Source of the DNA: Corynebacterium incognita
GTDB taxonomy: Bacteria > Actinomycetota > Actinomycetes > Mycobacteriales > Mycobacteriaceae
Reading direction: 5' to 3'
NCBI RefSeq assembly: GCF_014217255.1
Contig: NZ_CP059404.1
Location: 62,001 to 126,000 of the forward strand
Length of the DNA stretch: 64,000 nt
In this document: positions 18,268 through 25,552 of the stretch, piece after piece
Position numbering within the stretch: the first letter of the stretch is position 1
Layout: each line of letters starts with the position of its first letter
Made by a program: the position numbers and the translations under genes
Notes under the pieces: model-generated
Database searches by the model: none
What the model was told of the DNA's origin: nothing
Seen by the model: only the letters and a program-made list of their open reading frames with translations

Positions 18268-18807
18268 CTACTTGGTCTCCGCCCAGCCCCACAAGATGGT
18301 GCGCGCGAGTGAATGGAAGTAAAGGTTAAAGCCCAAAACGGTCGGAGTTGCGTCCGGGTCAATGTCCAGCTCCTCCACGTCCACGGCATGCACGGCGTAG
18401 AGATAGCGGTGCGGGCCATGCCCTGCCGGCGGCTGCGGGCCATAGTAGGTGCGCTGCCCAGAATCGCCCTTGAGGCTCACGATGTTGCCTCCCAGACCGA
18501 GATCTTCTGCTGCGCCCGCGCCCGTCGGAATGCTGGTGGTTTCCACCGGGATGTTGAACACAGCCCAATGCCAGAACCCTGCGGCGGTCGGCGCATCCGG
18601 GTCGAAACAGGTGATGGCGACGGACTTGGTCCCCTCCGGTAGGTTGGACCACTCGAGTTGTGGAGAAACATTCTCCGGTGCGCGGAACTTCTCCATGAGC
18701 TCATCGCCGTCGATGAGGTCGCTGGAGGACAACGGGAAGGTGGGAAGGTCCTTCAGCGACGCGTAAGGGTCTGGTCCAGGGAAACGAGAATCATCTGCGT
18801 AGGTCAT
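18268..18807 (-). CDS. YbhB/YbcL-type phosphatidylethanolamine-binding (PEBP) protein
   Basis: 179-aa soluble protein of the PEBP/Raf-kinase-inhibitor-like family. Seen: FDPDAPTAAGFWHWAVFNIP (ligand-pocket DPDAP and xHW blocks) near residues 67-86 and YYGPQPPAGHGPHRYLYAVHA near 121-141. Orthologue of the protein next to pyrD in mycobacteria (Rv2140c). Biochemical role is not established for the bacterial members. No signal peptide. Confidence 0.88.
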   Translation of the reverse strand: MTYADDSRFPGPDPYASLKDLPTFPLSSSDLIDGDELMEKFRAPENVSPQLEWSNLPEGTKSVAITCFDPDAPTAAGFWHWAVFNIPVETTSIPTGAGAAEDLGLGGNIVSLKGDSGQRTYYGPQPPAGHGPHRYLYAVHAVDVEELDIDPDATPTVLGFNLYFHSLARTILWGWAETK

Positions 18808-19016
18808 ACCTCACCATTGTGCCCGAATTAGTAGGCGTATCACACCGTTTCTCAGAAACTCTTCACCCACGACCTCAATTGTGTTTGCCTGGCGCAAATT
18901 ACAGCAGTGCTATTCTTAGCCGTGTTTTGACGCAATGACCTGGCGATTTGTTAAGTGCACGTGCGCCGGGCTATTGTTATCAGGTGCGTTCACCGCAAGG
19001 TACACGCCGCTCACCA

Positions 19017-19102
19017 GCCCGGGTGGCGGAATGGCAGACGCGCTAGCTTGAGGTGCTAGTGTCCTATTAACGGACGTGGGGGTTCAAGTCCCCCTCCGGG
19101 CA
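19017..19102 (+). tRNA. tRNA-Leu (GAG anticodon)
   Basis: Acceptor strands GCCCGGG and TCCGGGC pair over 7 bp with an A discriminator. The anticodon stem CTAGC/GCTAG encloses TTGAGGT with GAG at 19050-19052. A long variable arm (GTGTCCTATTAACGGACGT) marks a class II tRNA, and GGGGGTTCAAGTCCCCC is the T arm. CCA is not encoded. It reads CUC/CUU leucine codons. Confidence 0.97.
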
Positions 19103-19111
19103 CAGAGAATT

Positions 19112-19147
19112 AGCCCCGTTGCTTCCTTCCAGAAGCAGCGGGGCTTT
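19112..19147 (+). terminator. Terminator of tRNA-Leu, possibly shared with pflA
   Basis: AGCCCCGTTGCTTC, short loop, GAAGCAGCGGGGCT, then TTTG. A strong stem 9 nt after the tRNA. The symmetric stem could also stop transcription coming from pflA on the other strand, though its T-run there is weak. Confidence 0.7.
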
Positions 19148-19189
19148 GTCGTGCGCTTCGTTCTGCCGGAGCGCTAGGCGCCCTTGTAA

Positions 19190-20080
19190 TTAATACGTAT
19201 CGAACCCAGCCGCCCGGAACTGCTCCCGGATGGCATTTATCGACTCAGGCGTTGGAGGTTTGGTGTCCTCCAGGTTGTAGGCAATGCCCAGTTCACGCCA
19301 CTTGTCGGCACCCATGTTGTGGAATGGCAGGACCTCTACCTTTTCCACGTTGTCGCGCCAACGGCTGACGATGTCGACGACGCCCGCAACGTTCTCGGGG
19401 GCGTCGGTAAGCCCGGGCACCACCACAAAGCGGATCCATACTCGCTTGCCTCTGGCATGGAGTCGATCACCGAAGTCGATGGTCGGCTGCAGTTGGCGGC
19501 CGGTCACCTTCCGGTAGGTGTCCTCGTTGCCGGACTTGACGTCCAGGAGCACGAGATCGAGGTTGTCCAGGTCGTCGTCGTTAAGCCGCGCGCCCAAAAA
19601 CCCGGACGTATCGATGCAGGTGTGGATCCCCTCATCGTGGACGACTTTGAGGAGCCGACGGGTGAACGCGATCTGAAAGAGCGGCTCGCCGCCGGATACC
19701 GTAAGCCCGCCGCCGGAAGCGCGGAAGATGGGTGCGTAGCGTTTAATTCGCTTGACGACGTCCTCGATGCGCTCCAGGGAGCCGGACTTCATCTCCATGG
19801 TGTCGGGGTTATGGCAGTACTGGCAGCGCAGTGGGCACCCGGACATGAAGATGGTCATGCGGGTACCCGGCCCGTCGACGGCCGTGACTAGTTCCCAGGA
19901 ATGGACCAGCGCGATATCGCCGGTGCGCCGGGCCTCCATGAGCTCGGGATGCGTGATGTCGTCCCACGGGGATTCCCCGGGGCCGAGACCGACAGCGGAG
20001 CCCAATCCAGCGGCCACGCCGCGGACTTTCTCCCCTAGCTCAGGGGCAAGGGTGACCACGCCTGAGATGCCGTCTGCCAT
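19190..20080 (-). CDS. pflA: Pyruvate formate-lyase activating enzyme (radical SAM)
   Basis: Uses SAM and a 4Fe-4S cluster to abstract hydrogen from the PFL glycine. 296 aa. The cluster motif CxxxCxxC is in GCPLRCQYCHN near residue 80, followed by the SAM-binding SGGEPLFQ and DTSGFLG blocks. E. coli PflA is 246 aa; here about 50 extra residues precede IALVHSWELVTAVDGPGTR. Met48 would give a standard-size protein but has no ribosome binding site, so ATG 20080 (AAGGCAGGCAG upstream) is kept. It is the last gene of the operon, 37 nt after the glycyl-radical gene. Confidence 0.92.
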   Translation of the reverse strand: MADGISGVVTLAPELGEKVRGVAAGLGSAVGLGPGESPWDDITHPELMEARRTGDIALVHSWELVTAVDGPGTRMTIFMSGCPLRCQYCHNPDTMEMKSGSLERIEDVVKRIKRYAPIFRASGGGLTVSGGEPLFQIAFTRRLLKVVHDEGIHTCIDTSGFLGARLNDDDLDNLDLVLLDVKSGNEDTYRKVTGRQLQPTIDFGDRLHARGKRVWIRFVVVPGLTDAPENVAGVVDIVSRWRDNVEKVEVLPFHNMGADKWRELGIAYNLEDTKPPTPESINAIREQFRAAGFDTY

Positions 20081-20117
20081 AAATCTGCCTGCCTTAATTG
20101 GGTTACGTAGTCCGAAT

Positions 20118-20369
20118 TTAGGAATCCTGGTGGAAGGTTCGCGAGATGACGTCGAGCTGTTGCTCCTTGGTCAGGCGAACGAAATTGACGGCATAGCCGG
20201 ACACGCGAACGGTCAGGTTCGGGTACTTCTCCGGGTGCTCCACGGCGTCTTCCAGGGTGGATTTGTCCAGGACGTTGATGTTGGCGTGATACAGGCCGGA
20301 GTCCATGTTGTGTGCGGCGCGGTTGCGCTTCATGCTCTCCAGGCGCTCATCAAAGGTCTTGGCAGTCAT
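20118..20369 (-). CDS. Separate glycyl-radical domain of pyruvate formate-lyase (GrcA-like)
   Basis: 83 aa. Residues 25-83 are the C-terminal domain that is normally fused to [23 protein letters not shown], then RVSGYAV with the radical-carrying Gly58, ending [10 protein letters not shown]. The first 24 residues are charged and not part of PFL. It has its own AAGGAG 7 nt before the ATG and lies 36 nt after the pflB stop. E. coli GrcA carries this domain as a spare part to a complete PFL and is 127 aa; here the partner PFL lacks the domain, so this gene must supply it for the enzyme to work. Confidence 0.9.
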   Translation of the reverse strand: MTAKTFDERLESMKRNRAAHNMDSGLYHANINVLDKSTLEDAVEHPEKYPNLTVRVSGYAVNFVRLTKEQQLDVISRTFHQDS

Positions 20370-20405
20370 AATGATTCTCCTTGTGGATCGGGATGTGGTG
20401 GGTGG

Positions 20406-22493
20406 TTAGTTGTCCATGATGAAGCCGGCGTCCAGGACACCGACCAGGTTGGTGATGCGCTCTTCCGGGGTGCGACCCAGGCCAGACGGAGTGATGGTAT
20501 TCGTCAGAGAAATGCCGTCCAGCGCGTCCTTGTAGTCGAGCTTGCCCACCGACAGCATGGAGGCAACCATGCCGTGAGTGTCGGCGCCGTTTTCCGGATT
20601 GGCGCCGGGCGCAAACGGGGTGCCTGCCTTGTGCCCGGAGGGGAACGAGCCCGTCGCTTTGCCGTACACCACGTTGGAGGTGATGGTCAGGACTGACTGC
20701 GTGGGGATAGCGTTGCGGTACATCGGGATGGCCTTGATCTTCTCCATCACGGTGTGGACGATGGTCGCGGCGATGTCATCGGCGCGGTCATCATCGTTGC
20801 CGTAGAACGGGAAGTCGCCCTCGGTACGGTAGTCCACGATGAGGCCCGTCTCGTCGCGCACAGGCGTGACGGTGGCGTACTTGATTGCCGACAGGGAGTC
20901 GGCGACGATGGACAGGCCCGCGATTCCGCAGCCCATTGAGCGGACGATGTTCGAATCGTGCAGAGCCATCTCGACGGATTCGTAGGCGTACTTGTCGTGG
21001 GAGTAGTGGATGATGTTGAGGGCCTCCACATAGGTGCCCACGACCCAGTCGAGCATGTTCTCGTATTTCTGCCAGACTTCGTCGAAGTCGAGGGGGCCGT
21101 CGCCCGCAATGGGGTCGAAACCTTCTACTACCTGCTTGCCAGAGACCTCATCGCGTCCGCCGTTGATGGCGTACAGGAGTGCCTTCGCAGCGTTGACGCG
21201 GGCGCCGAAGAACTGCATTTGCTTGCCCACCTCCATCGGCGAGACACAACAAGCGATGGCGGCGTCATCGCCCCACTGCTCGCGGATCTGACGGTCGGAC
21301 TCGTACTGGATGGAGGAGGTCTCAATGGAGATGTGGGCACAGAACTTCTTGTACCCCTCGGGCAGGGCCGGGTCCCAGAAGATGGTGATGTTCGGTTCTG
21401 GGGACGGCCCAAGGTTGATGAGGGTCTGCAACAGGCGGAAGGAGGTTTTGGTCACCTGGTGGCGGCCGTCGGTGCCAAAACCAGCGTCGGACCAAGTGGC
21501 CCAGTAAGGATCGCCGGAGAAAATCTGGTCGTAGTCGGTGGTGCGCAGGAAGCGGACGATGCGCAGCTTGAGCACCAGAGAGTCGATGATCTCCTGGGCG
21601 TCCTGTTCGGTGATGAGCCCCTTGGCCAGGTCGCGCTCAAAGTAAATGTCGAAGAATGCGGAGAGGCGTCCGATGGACATGGCCGCGCCGTCCTGGGATT
21701 TGATGGAAGCCAGGTAGCCGAAGTAGGTCCATTGCACCGCTTCTTGCGCGGTGGTGGCAGGGAGCGAAATGTCGAAGCCATAGGACTCCGCCATGACCTT
21801 GAGCTTCTTCAACGCCTTAATTTGTTCCGAGTGCTCCTCGCGGTAGCGGGCCCAGTCCTCTGAGAAAGGCAGATCGGCGATCGCGTCTTTGGACGACTTC
21901 TTTTCCTCGATGAGGTAGTCCACGCCATAGAGAGCCACCCGGCGGTAGTCACCAATGATACGGCCGCGACCGTAGGCGTCGGGAAGGCCAGTGATGATGT
22001 GCGACGAGCGGGCGGCGCGAATGTTTGGGGTATAGATATCGAAGACGCCGTCGTTGTGTGTCTTGCGGTAGCGGGTGAAGACCTTCTTAACGTCCTCGTC
22101 GACTTTTTTGCCGGCTTCTTTGATCGCCTGCTCCACCATGCGCCAGCCACCGTAGGGCATCATGGCGCGCTTGAGTGGGGTGTCCGTCTGCAGGCCGACG
22201 ATCACGTCATCGTCTTCACTGATATAGCCCGCGGGGAATGCGTCGATGTCTGACGGGGTGTGGGTGTCCACGTCGTACACTCGCTGCTCGCGCTCCACCG
22301 AAAGGTAATCCTTTTCAAGGACGTCCCAGGTACGCTGCACCTTCTCCGTGGGGCCTGTCAGGAAGCTCGCGTCGCCATCATACGGGCGATAGTTGCGCTG
22401 GATGAAGTCGCGCACGTTAATGCGTTGGCTCCAGTCGCCGTCTTCAAAGCCTTCCCAGGCCTCGAACTTGGTGGGTTGTGTTGCAATAGTCAC
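20406..22493 (-). CDS. pflB: Formate acetyltransferase core lacking the glycyl-radical domain
   Basis: Converts pyruvate and CoA to acetyl-CoA and formate, without oxygen. The 695-aa protein has the full barrel: active-site Cys415-Cys416 in AIACCVSPMEVG and the substrate Arg blocks, ending at TNLVGVLDAGFIMDN followed by a stop. The RVSGYAV domain that should follow is absent from this frame and present in the next gene. Start GTG 22493 has GGAAGGGAG upstream. No frameshift explains it: stop, ribosome binding site and new start are cleanly spaced. First gene of pflB-glycyl radical gene-pflA. Confidence 0.92.
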   Translation of the reverse strand: MTIATQPTKFEAWEGFEDGDWSQRINVRDFIQRNYRPYDGDASFLTGPTEKVQRTWDVLEKDYLSVEREQRVYDVDTHTPSDIDAFPAGYISEDDDVIVGLQTDTPLKRAMMPYGGWRMVEQAIKEAGKKVDEDVKKVFTRYRKTHNDGVFDIYTPNIRAARSSHIITGLPDAYGRGRIIGDYRRVALYGVDYLIEEKKSSKDAIADLPFSEDWARYREEHSEQIKALKKLKVMAESYGFDISLPATTAQEAVQWTYFGYLASIKSQDGAAMSIGRLSAFFDIYFERDLAKGLITEQDAQEIIDSLVLKLRIVRFLRTTDYDQIFSGDPYWATWSDAGFGTDGRHQVTKTSFRLLQTLINLGPSPEPNITIFWDPALPEGYKKFCAHISIETSSIQYESDRQIREQWGDDAAIACCVSPMEVGKQMQFFGARVNAAKALLYAINGGRDEVSGKQVVEGFDPIAGDGPLDFDEVWQKYENMLDWVVGTYVEALNIIHYSHDKYAYESVEMALHDSNIVRSMGCGIAGLSIVADSLSAIKYATVTPVRDETGLIVDYRTEGDFPFYGNDDDRADDIAATIVHTVMEKIKAIPMYRNAIPTQSVLTITSNVVYGKATGSFPSGHKAGTPFAPGANPENGADTHGMVASMLSVGKLDYKDALDGISLTNTITPSGLGRTPEERITNLVGVLDAGFIMDN

Positions 22494-22578
22494 AGGCCGT
22501 GACTCCCTTCCGCACTGGATTGGATTGAGATATGAATCCGGGGCGTGAGCCGCGACGACAACTCCACTGGCGGCACGA

Positions 22579-22617
22579 AGCCCCGCTACCTCCCAGTGTA
22601 GGGCGGAGAGCGGGGCT
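22579..22617 (-). other. Hairpin in the pflB leader
   Basis: Perfect 9-bp repeat AGCCCCGCT / AGCGGGGCT with a 21-nt apical region that can form a further CTCC/GGAG pairing. It lies 86-124 nt before the pflB start. No T-run follows on the minus strand. TACACT (22600-22595) inside the loop may be a -10 element, in which case the hairpin would not be transcribed whole. Confidence 0.4.
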
Positions 22618-22662
22618 ATAAACTAAGGCTGACCCGCTCGTTTTTGAGGGCAGGCCGATTGA

Positions 22663-22764
22663 GGGGGCGACTGTGCAGGCCAACGCATTCAAACCGTACG
22701 TGCGACTTAGGAAGCTGGTTATAACCGAGAGTATTGTCACAGCTTTTTCGGTTAAGTCGCCCCC
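22663..22764. repeat. 10-bp inverted repeat pair upstream of pflB
   Basis: GGGGGCGACT at 22663-22672 and AGTCGCCCCC at 22755-22764, an exact inverted pair 82 bp apart. The second arm also belongs to a local hairpin (22759-22773) starting 3 nt after the cupin stop, so the two foldings exclude each other. A GGTTATAACC palindrome (22717-22726) lies between the arms. The 282-bp gap holds no gene. Confidence 0.45.
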
Positions 22765-22775
22765 GAACGGGGCAG

Positions 22776-23201
22776 CTAGTGCTGCTCGTTAGGGTCGTTG
22801 TCCGCGTCTTCCTTCGTCTGATGGAACGTCCCCTTCACATGGTCCGGTGCGGCGTAGATGGAGTAGACCTTGAACGGGGCGTCCGATTCGTTGACCACGT
22901 TGTGCCACTTGCCGGCCGGAACGAAAATGGCGAAGTCGTCCTCGACCACCTGATCAATGTCCAAGCTATCTTCGCTGTCACCAATCATCACACGAGCCTT
23001 ACCCTCCTCGAGGCGCAAGAACTGGTCGTGGTCGTCGTGAACCTCAGCGCCGATTTCGCCGCCCGCCGGGATGGACATGACGGTCATCTGCAGGAATTTG
23101 CCCGTCCACAGGGTGTCACGGAAGGCATCGTTAGCCTTCGTTACTTCCTCGATGTTGAGAACGTATGGGTTCGGGCCATGGTCAGTGCGCAGATCAGACA
23201 T
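22776..23201 (-). CDS. Cupin-domain protein
   Basis: 141 aa, single conserved beta-barrel of the cupin 2 type. Metal-ligand motifs: HDDHDQFLRLEEG (motif 1, His and Glu) at about 54-66 and PAGKWHNVVN (motif 2, His) near 95-104. GGAGG lies upstream of ATG 23201. It is upstream of pflB on the same strand but separated by 282 nt. Enzymatic activity cannot be told from sequence; a metal-binding oxygenase, isomerase or sensor are all possible. Confidence 0.85.
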   Translation of the reverse strand: MSDLRTDHGPNPYVLNIEEVTKANDAFRDTLWTGKFLQMTVMSIPAGGEIGAEVHDDHDQFLRLEEGKARVMIGDSEDSLDIDQVVEDDFAIFVPAGKWHNVVNESDAPFKVYSIYAAPDHVKGTFHQTKEDADNDPNEQH

Positions 23202-23306
23202 GAGATGTACCTCCTAAAGCTCGGGATGAACAAGGTGGCCGATAGTTGAGGCCACGTCCCTATCCAGCGTACGCACTTTTGCGGCCGTGCTAACGTCAAA
23301 ACCCTT

Positions 23307-24062
23307 ATGCAATCCTCAGCCCGCCCGCCAAGACGCGCGTCGTCATCACGCATCACTAGCTTCGCCGATTTTCTTAGCACGCTCATCCGCGACGCGGCCG
23401 TGGCCGTGCGTTCCTGGTCGCCCTGGCAGTGGGTCGCGGTTGTCGGCGCGGCGGGGATCTTCGCCATTGCGATGGTGGCCGTGGACATGCCCAGCCTGCA
23501 TTCGCTCCGCGAGTGGGCCGACAACACCGGGCCGTGGTTCGCGGTGATCTTCATTGGCCTTTCCGCGACCGCCACACTCTTCCCCTTGCCCCGAACCTTG
23601 TGGACGGTGGCTGCCGGGGTGCTTTTTGGCCCCTTGAAAGGTGTATTGATTTCTTTGATTGCGCTGACGGTGTCCGCGTGCGTGGCGATGCTGACGGTTC
23701 GCCACCTTCTGGGCGACTGGATGGCACCGCGGTTAAACCACCCTGCCGTCAGCGGACTCAATCAGCGCCTCGCGGAGCGTGGCTGGTGGACCATCGCTAG
23801 CCTCCGAATGATCGCCGCTGTCCCCTTTTCCTTGCTCAATTATGCCGCCGGATTGACCGCCGTACCGCTGCTGCCTTATGTCTTCGCGACGCTCATTGGT
23901 TCCGCACCCTCGACCATCATTGGGGTGGTTTTTGGCGATACTCTCACAGGAGACATGAACCCGTGGGCCATCGGTTTGTTGGCCGCGCTCACGATCGCCG
24001 GGATAGTGAGCCTCGTGTTGGATTCCCGGACGCCATTGGCCAAAGTAAAGGCTTCAGGGTAG
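23307..24062 (+). CDS. TVP38/TMEM64 (VTT domain) membrane protein
   Basis: 251-aa integral membrane protein. The N-terminal 25 residues are Ser/Arg-rich. About six hydrophobic segments follow, with the VTT/DedA-like block FPLPRTLWTVAAGVLFGPLKG near residues 92-112 and SLRMIAAVPFSLLNYAAG near 171-188. Members of this superfamily are thought to be lipid scramblases or transporters; the substrate here is unknown. Divergent from the cupin gene and followed 45 nt later by the HTH gene. Confidence 0.85.
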   Translation: MQSSARPPRRASSSRITSFADFLSTLIRDAAVAVRSWSPWQWVAVVGAAGIFAIAMVAVDMPSLHSLREWADNTGPWFAVIFIGLSATATLFPLPRTLWTVAAGVLFGPLKGVLISLIALTVSACVAMLTVRHLLGDWMAPRLNHPAVSGLNQRLAERGWWTIASLRMIAAVPFSLLNYAAGLTAVPLLPYVFATLIGSAPSTIIGVVFGDTLTGDMNPWAIGLLAALTIAGIVSLVLDSRTPLAKVKASG

Positions 24063-24107
24063 ACTTTTTTAAAAATTTGTTCTCTTTTTACGCCCAGGAG
24101 AGTGGTT

Positions 24108-24674
24108 ATGTTCGCCGTCCACGCCCGCTATCGAGGTCGCAATACCCGTCGCGCAGACTATGTTGAACGCGCCGCCGAAGCCCTCGCCACCCTCCCCGGC
24201 GTCAGCGAATTTGACATCCTCGGCGTGGAAGATATTTGTGCCAACGTCGCCGACGCCACCGCAGTGACCAACCTCGTGATGGCGTTGCTTGCCGACGGCG
24301 AGTGGGCCGTCGGAATCGGCGTCCACCCCGGCCCCCAGGAATTCGGCGTCCGCCGGATCGCGACCGCGGCGCTGCGCAACTCCGCCCGCGCCGGTGTGGT
24401 CAAGGTCCGCGTCCAGGTCCCAAAGGCAACAACAGAAGCTGACGATATATCTTCCACTTTCGCCCTCCTAGCGCACGTCCTCCACAAGCGCACCGCGGAA
24501 GGTCGGGAGGCGACGTCGCTGGTGCGGTCCGGGCTAGATCAGAACGAGGCCGCCGCCGAATTGGGCATCTCAAAGCAAGCGATGTCGCAACGACTCCAGG
24601 CGGCCGGCTGGGCCGCGGAACAAGCCGGGTGGCAACTCGCGGTCAACCTTTTGCAGCGCGCTAACCCCGCTTAG
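24108..24674 (+). CDS. Helix-turn-helix protein of unknown function
   Basis: 188 aa. The C-terminal part contains a clear HTH, LDQNEAAAELGISKQAMSQRL (about 144-164), of the type used for DNA binding. The N-terminal 110 residues form an alpha/beta domain with ATAVTNLVMALLADGEWAVGIGVH; it resembles SatD-like proteins but I am not certain. ATG 24108 is preferred to GTG 24102, as AGGAG lies 8 nt upstream. It overlaps the convergent DUF3097 gene by 4 nt. Likely a regulator; targets unknown. Confidence 0.7.
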   Translation: MFAVHARYRGRNTRRADYVERAAEALATLPGVSEFDILGVEDICANVADATAVTNLVMALLADGEWAVGIGVHPGPQEFGVRRIATAALRNSARAGVVKVRVQVPKATTEADDISSTFALLAHVLHKRTAEGREATSLVRSGLDQNEAAAELGISKQAMSQRLQAAGWAAEQAGWQLAVNLLQRANPA

Positions 24675-25519
24675 AGCAAGTCCTCTTTACGGAGCTCCGG
24701 TGTAGTCACGAAGTCCACCAAACGCTCCACCGCACCAATGAGGCTCGAATCCAAATCCTTGTAGGTGTGAACGGCATTGTAGACCCGGTTCCATCCCTCT
24801 CGCGGATCACTCCACCCCACGCGGCGACAAATGCCTGTCTTCCAGTCCTCCCCATAAGGGACGTCAGGCCAGGCGCGCAAGCCCAGGCGCTCGGGTTTCA
24901 CAGCGGCCCAGATATCGATGTAGGGGTGACCTGTGACCAGCACATGCTCGCCAACCTCCTGTGTCATGCGGGTTTCCTTCGAGCCTTGGACGAGATGGTC
25001 GGCCAACACACCCACTCGGCGCCCCTTGCCCGGGCGAAACTCGCGCAGTCGCTCATCGAGGTTGTCCAGGCCGTCCAGGTACTCCACAACCACGCCTTCG
25101 ACCCGCAAATCGTGGCCCCATACCTTCTCCACGATCGCGGCGTCGTGGACGCCTTCGACCCAGATGCGCGACGGCGCTGCCACTTTCGCCTCGACGTTGG
25201 CCACCCGGCGGGAGCCTGAGTTCGACAGGGCTGGCTTCTGCAAACGAGGCGCAACGTATTTCACGAGCGTCACCGGCCTGCCTTCAAACAGGAAGCCGCC
25301 CTTGACGAGGTTAAAAACACGTTCGGTGCCGTAGCGATCTTCCAACCGCACAACGTCCCCATAGACCGTTTTGTCGACACCAACGATGGCCCCTACAAAA
25401 TCGTCTCCGCGAACCTCCACGACGAGCCCGGGCTCGGCAGGGACTTCAGGGTAGGTGCGAGGCTGGCGGCGAGGATGGCCGGAGAAGATGTCACCGGAGT
25501 AGCGGGAATCGGCATTCAT
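24671..25519 (-). CDS. DUF3097-family protein
   Basis: 282-aa soluble actinobacterial protein of DUF3097. The first third is beta-rich (GDDFVGAIVGVDKTVYGDVVRLEDR). The middle contains IWVEGVHDAAIVEKVWG and GVLADHLVQGSKE, which resemble the Glu and DxD motifs of Toprim domains, suggesting a nucleic-acid-related activity (inference). Function is not known to me. Start ATG 25519 has TAGGAT 8 nt upstream. Divergent from the gene at 25553 with only 33 bp between the starts. Confidence 0.82.
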   Translation of the reverse strand: MNADSRYSGDIFSGHPRRQPRTYPEVPAEPGLVVEVRGDDFVGAIVGVDKTVYGDVVRLEDRYGTERVFNLVKGGFLFEGRPVTLVKYVAPRLQKPALSNSGSRRVANVEAKVAAPSRIWVEGVHDAAIVEKVWGHDLRVEGVVVEYLDGLDNLDERLREFRPGKGRRVGVLADHLVQGSKETRMTQEVGEHVLVTGHPYIDIWAAVKPERLGLRAWPDVPYGEDWKTGICRRVGWSDPREGWNRVYNAVHTYKDLDSSLIGAVERLVDFVTTPELRKEDLL

Positions 25520-25527
25520 GGCTGTCC

Positions 25528-25544
25528 ATCCTATCGGCTAGAAT
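25528..25544. promoter_or_regulatory. Back-to-back -10 elements of two divergent leaderless genes
   Basis: Minus-strand TAGGAT (25533-25528) is 8 nt before ATG 25519; plus-strand TAGAAT (25539-25544) is 8 nt before ATG 25553. Only 5 bp separate the hexamers, so the two promoters overlap and probably exclude each other. Confidence 0.6.
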
Positions 25545-25552
25545 GCCCCGTC

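Noticed and set aside
18268..18834. Leaderless start for the PEBP gene (CACAAT 8 nt before ATG)
   Set aside because: Spacing fits but the hexamer lacks the TA start; not counted among the twelve.
19190..19938. pflA starting at Met48
   Set aside because: Gives the usual length, but no Shine-Dalgarno lies before it; kept as an open alternative.
20370..20405. Frameshift or point mutation joining pflB to the glycyl-radical gene
   Set aside because: Stop codon, 36-nt gap, Shine-Dalgarno and a new N-terminus with 24 unrelated residues are orderly; no single change restores a fusion.
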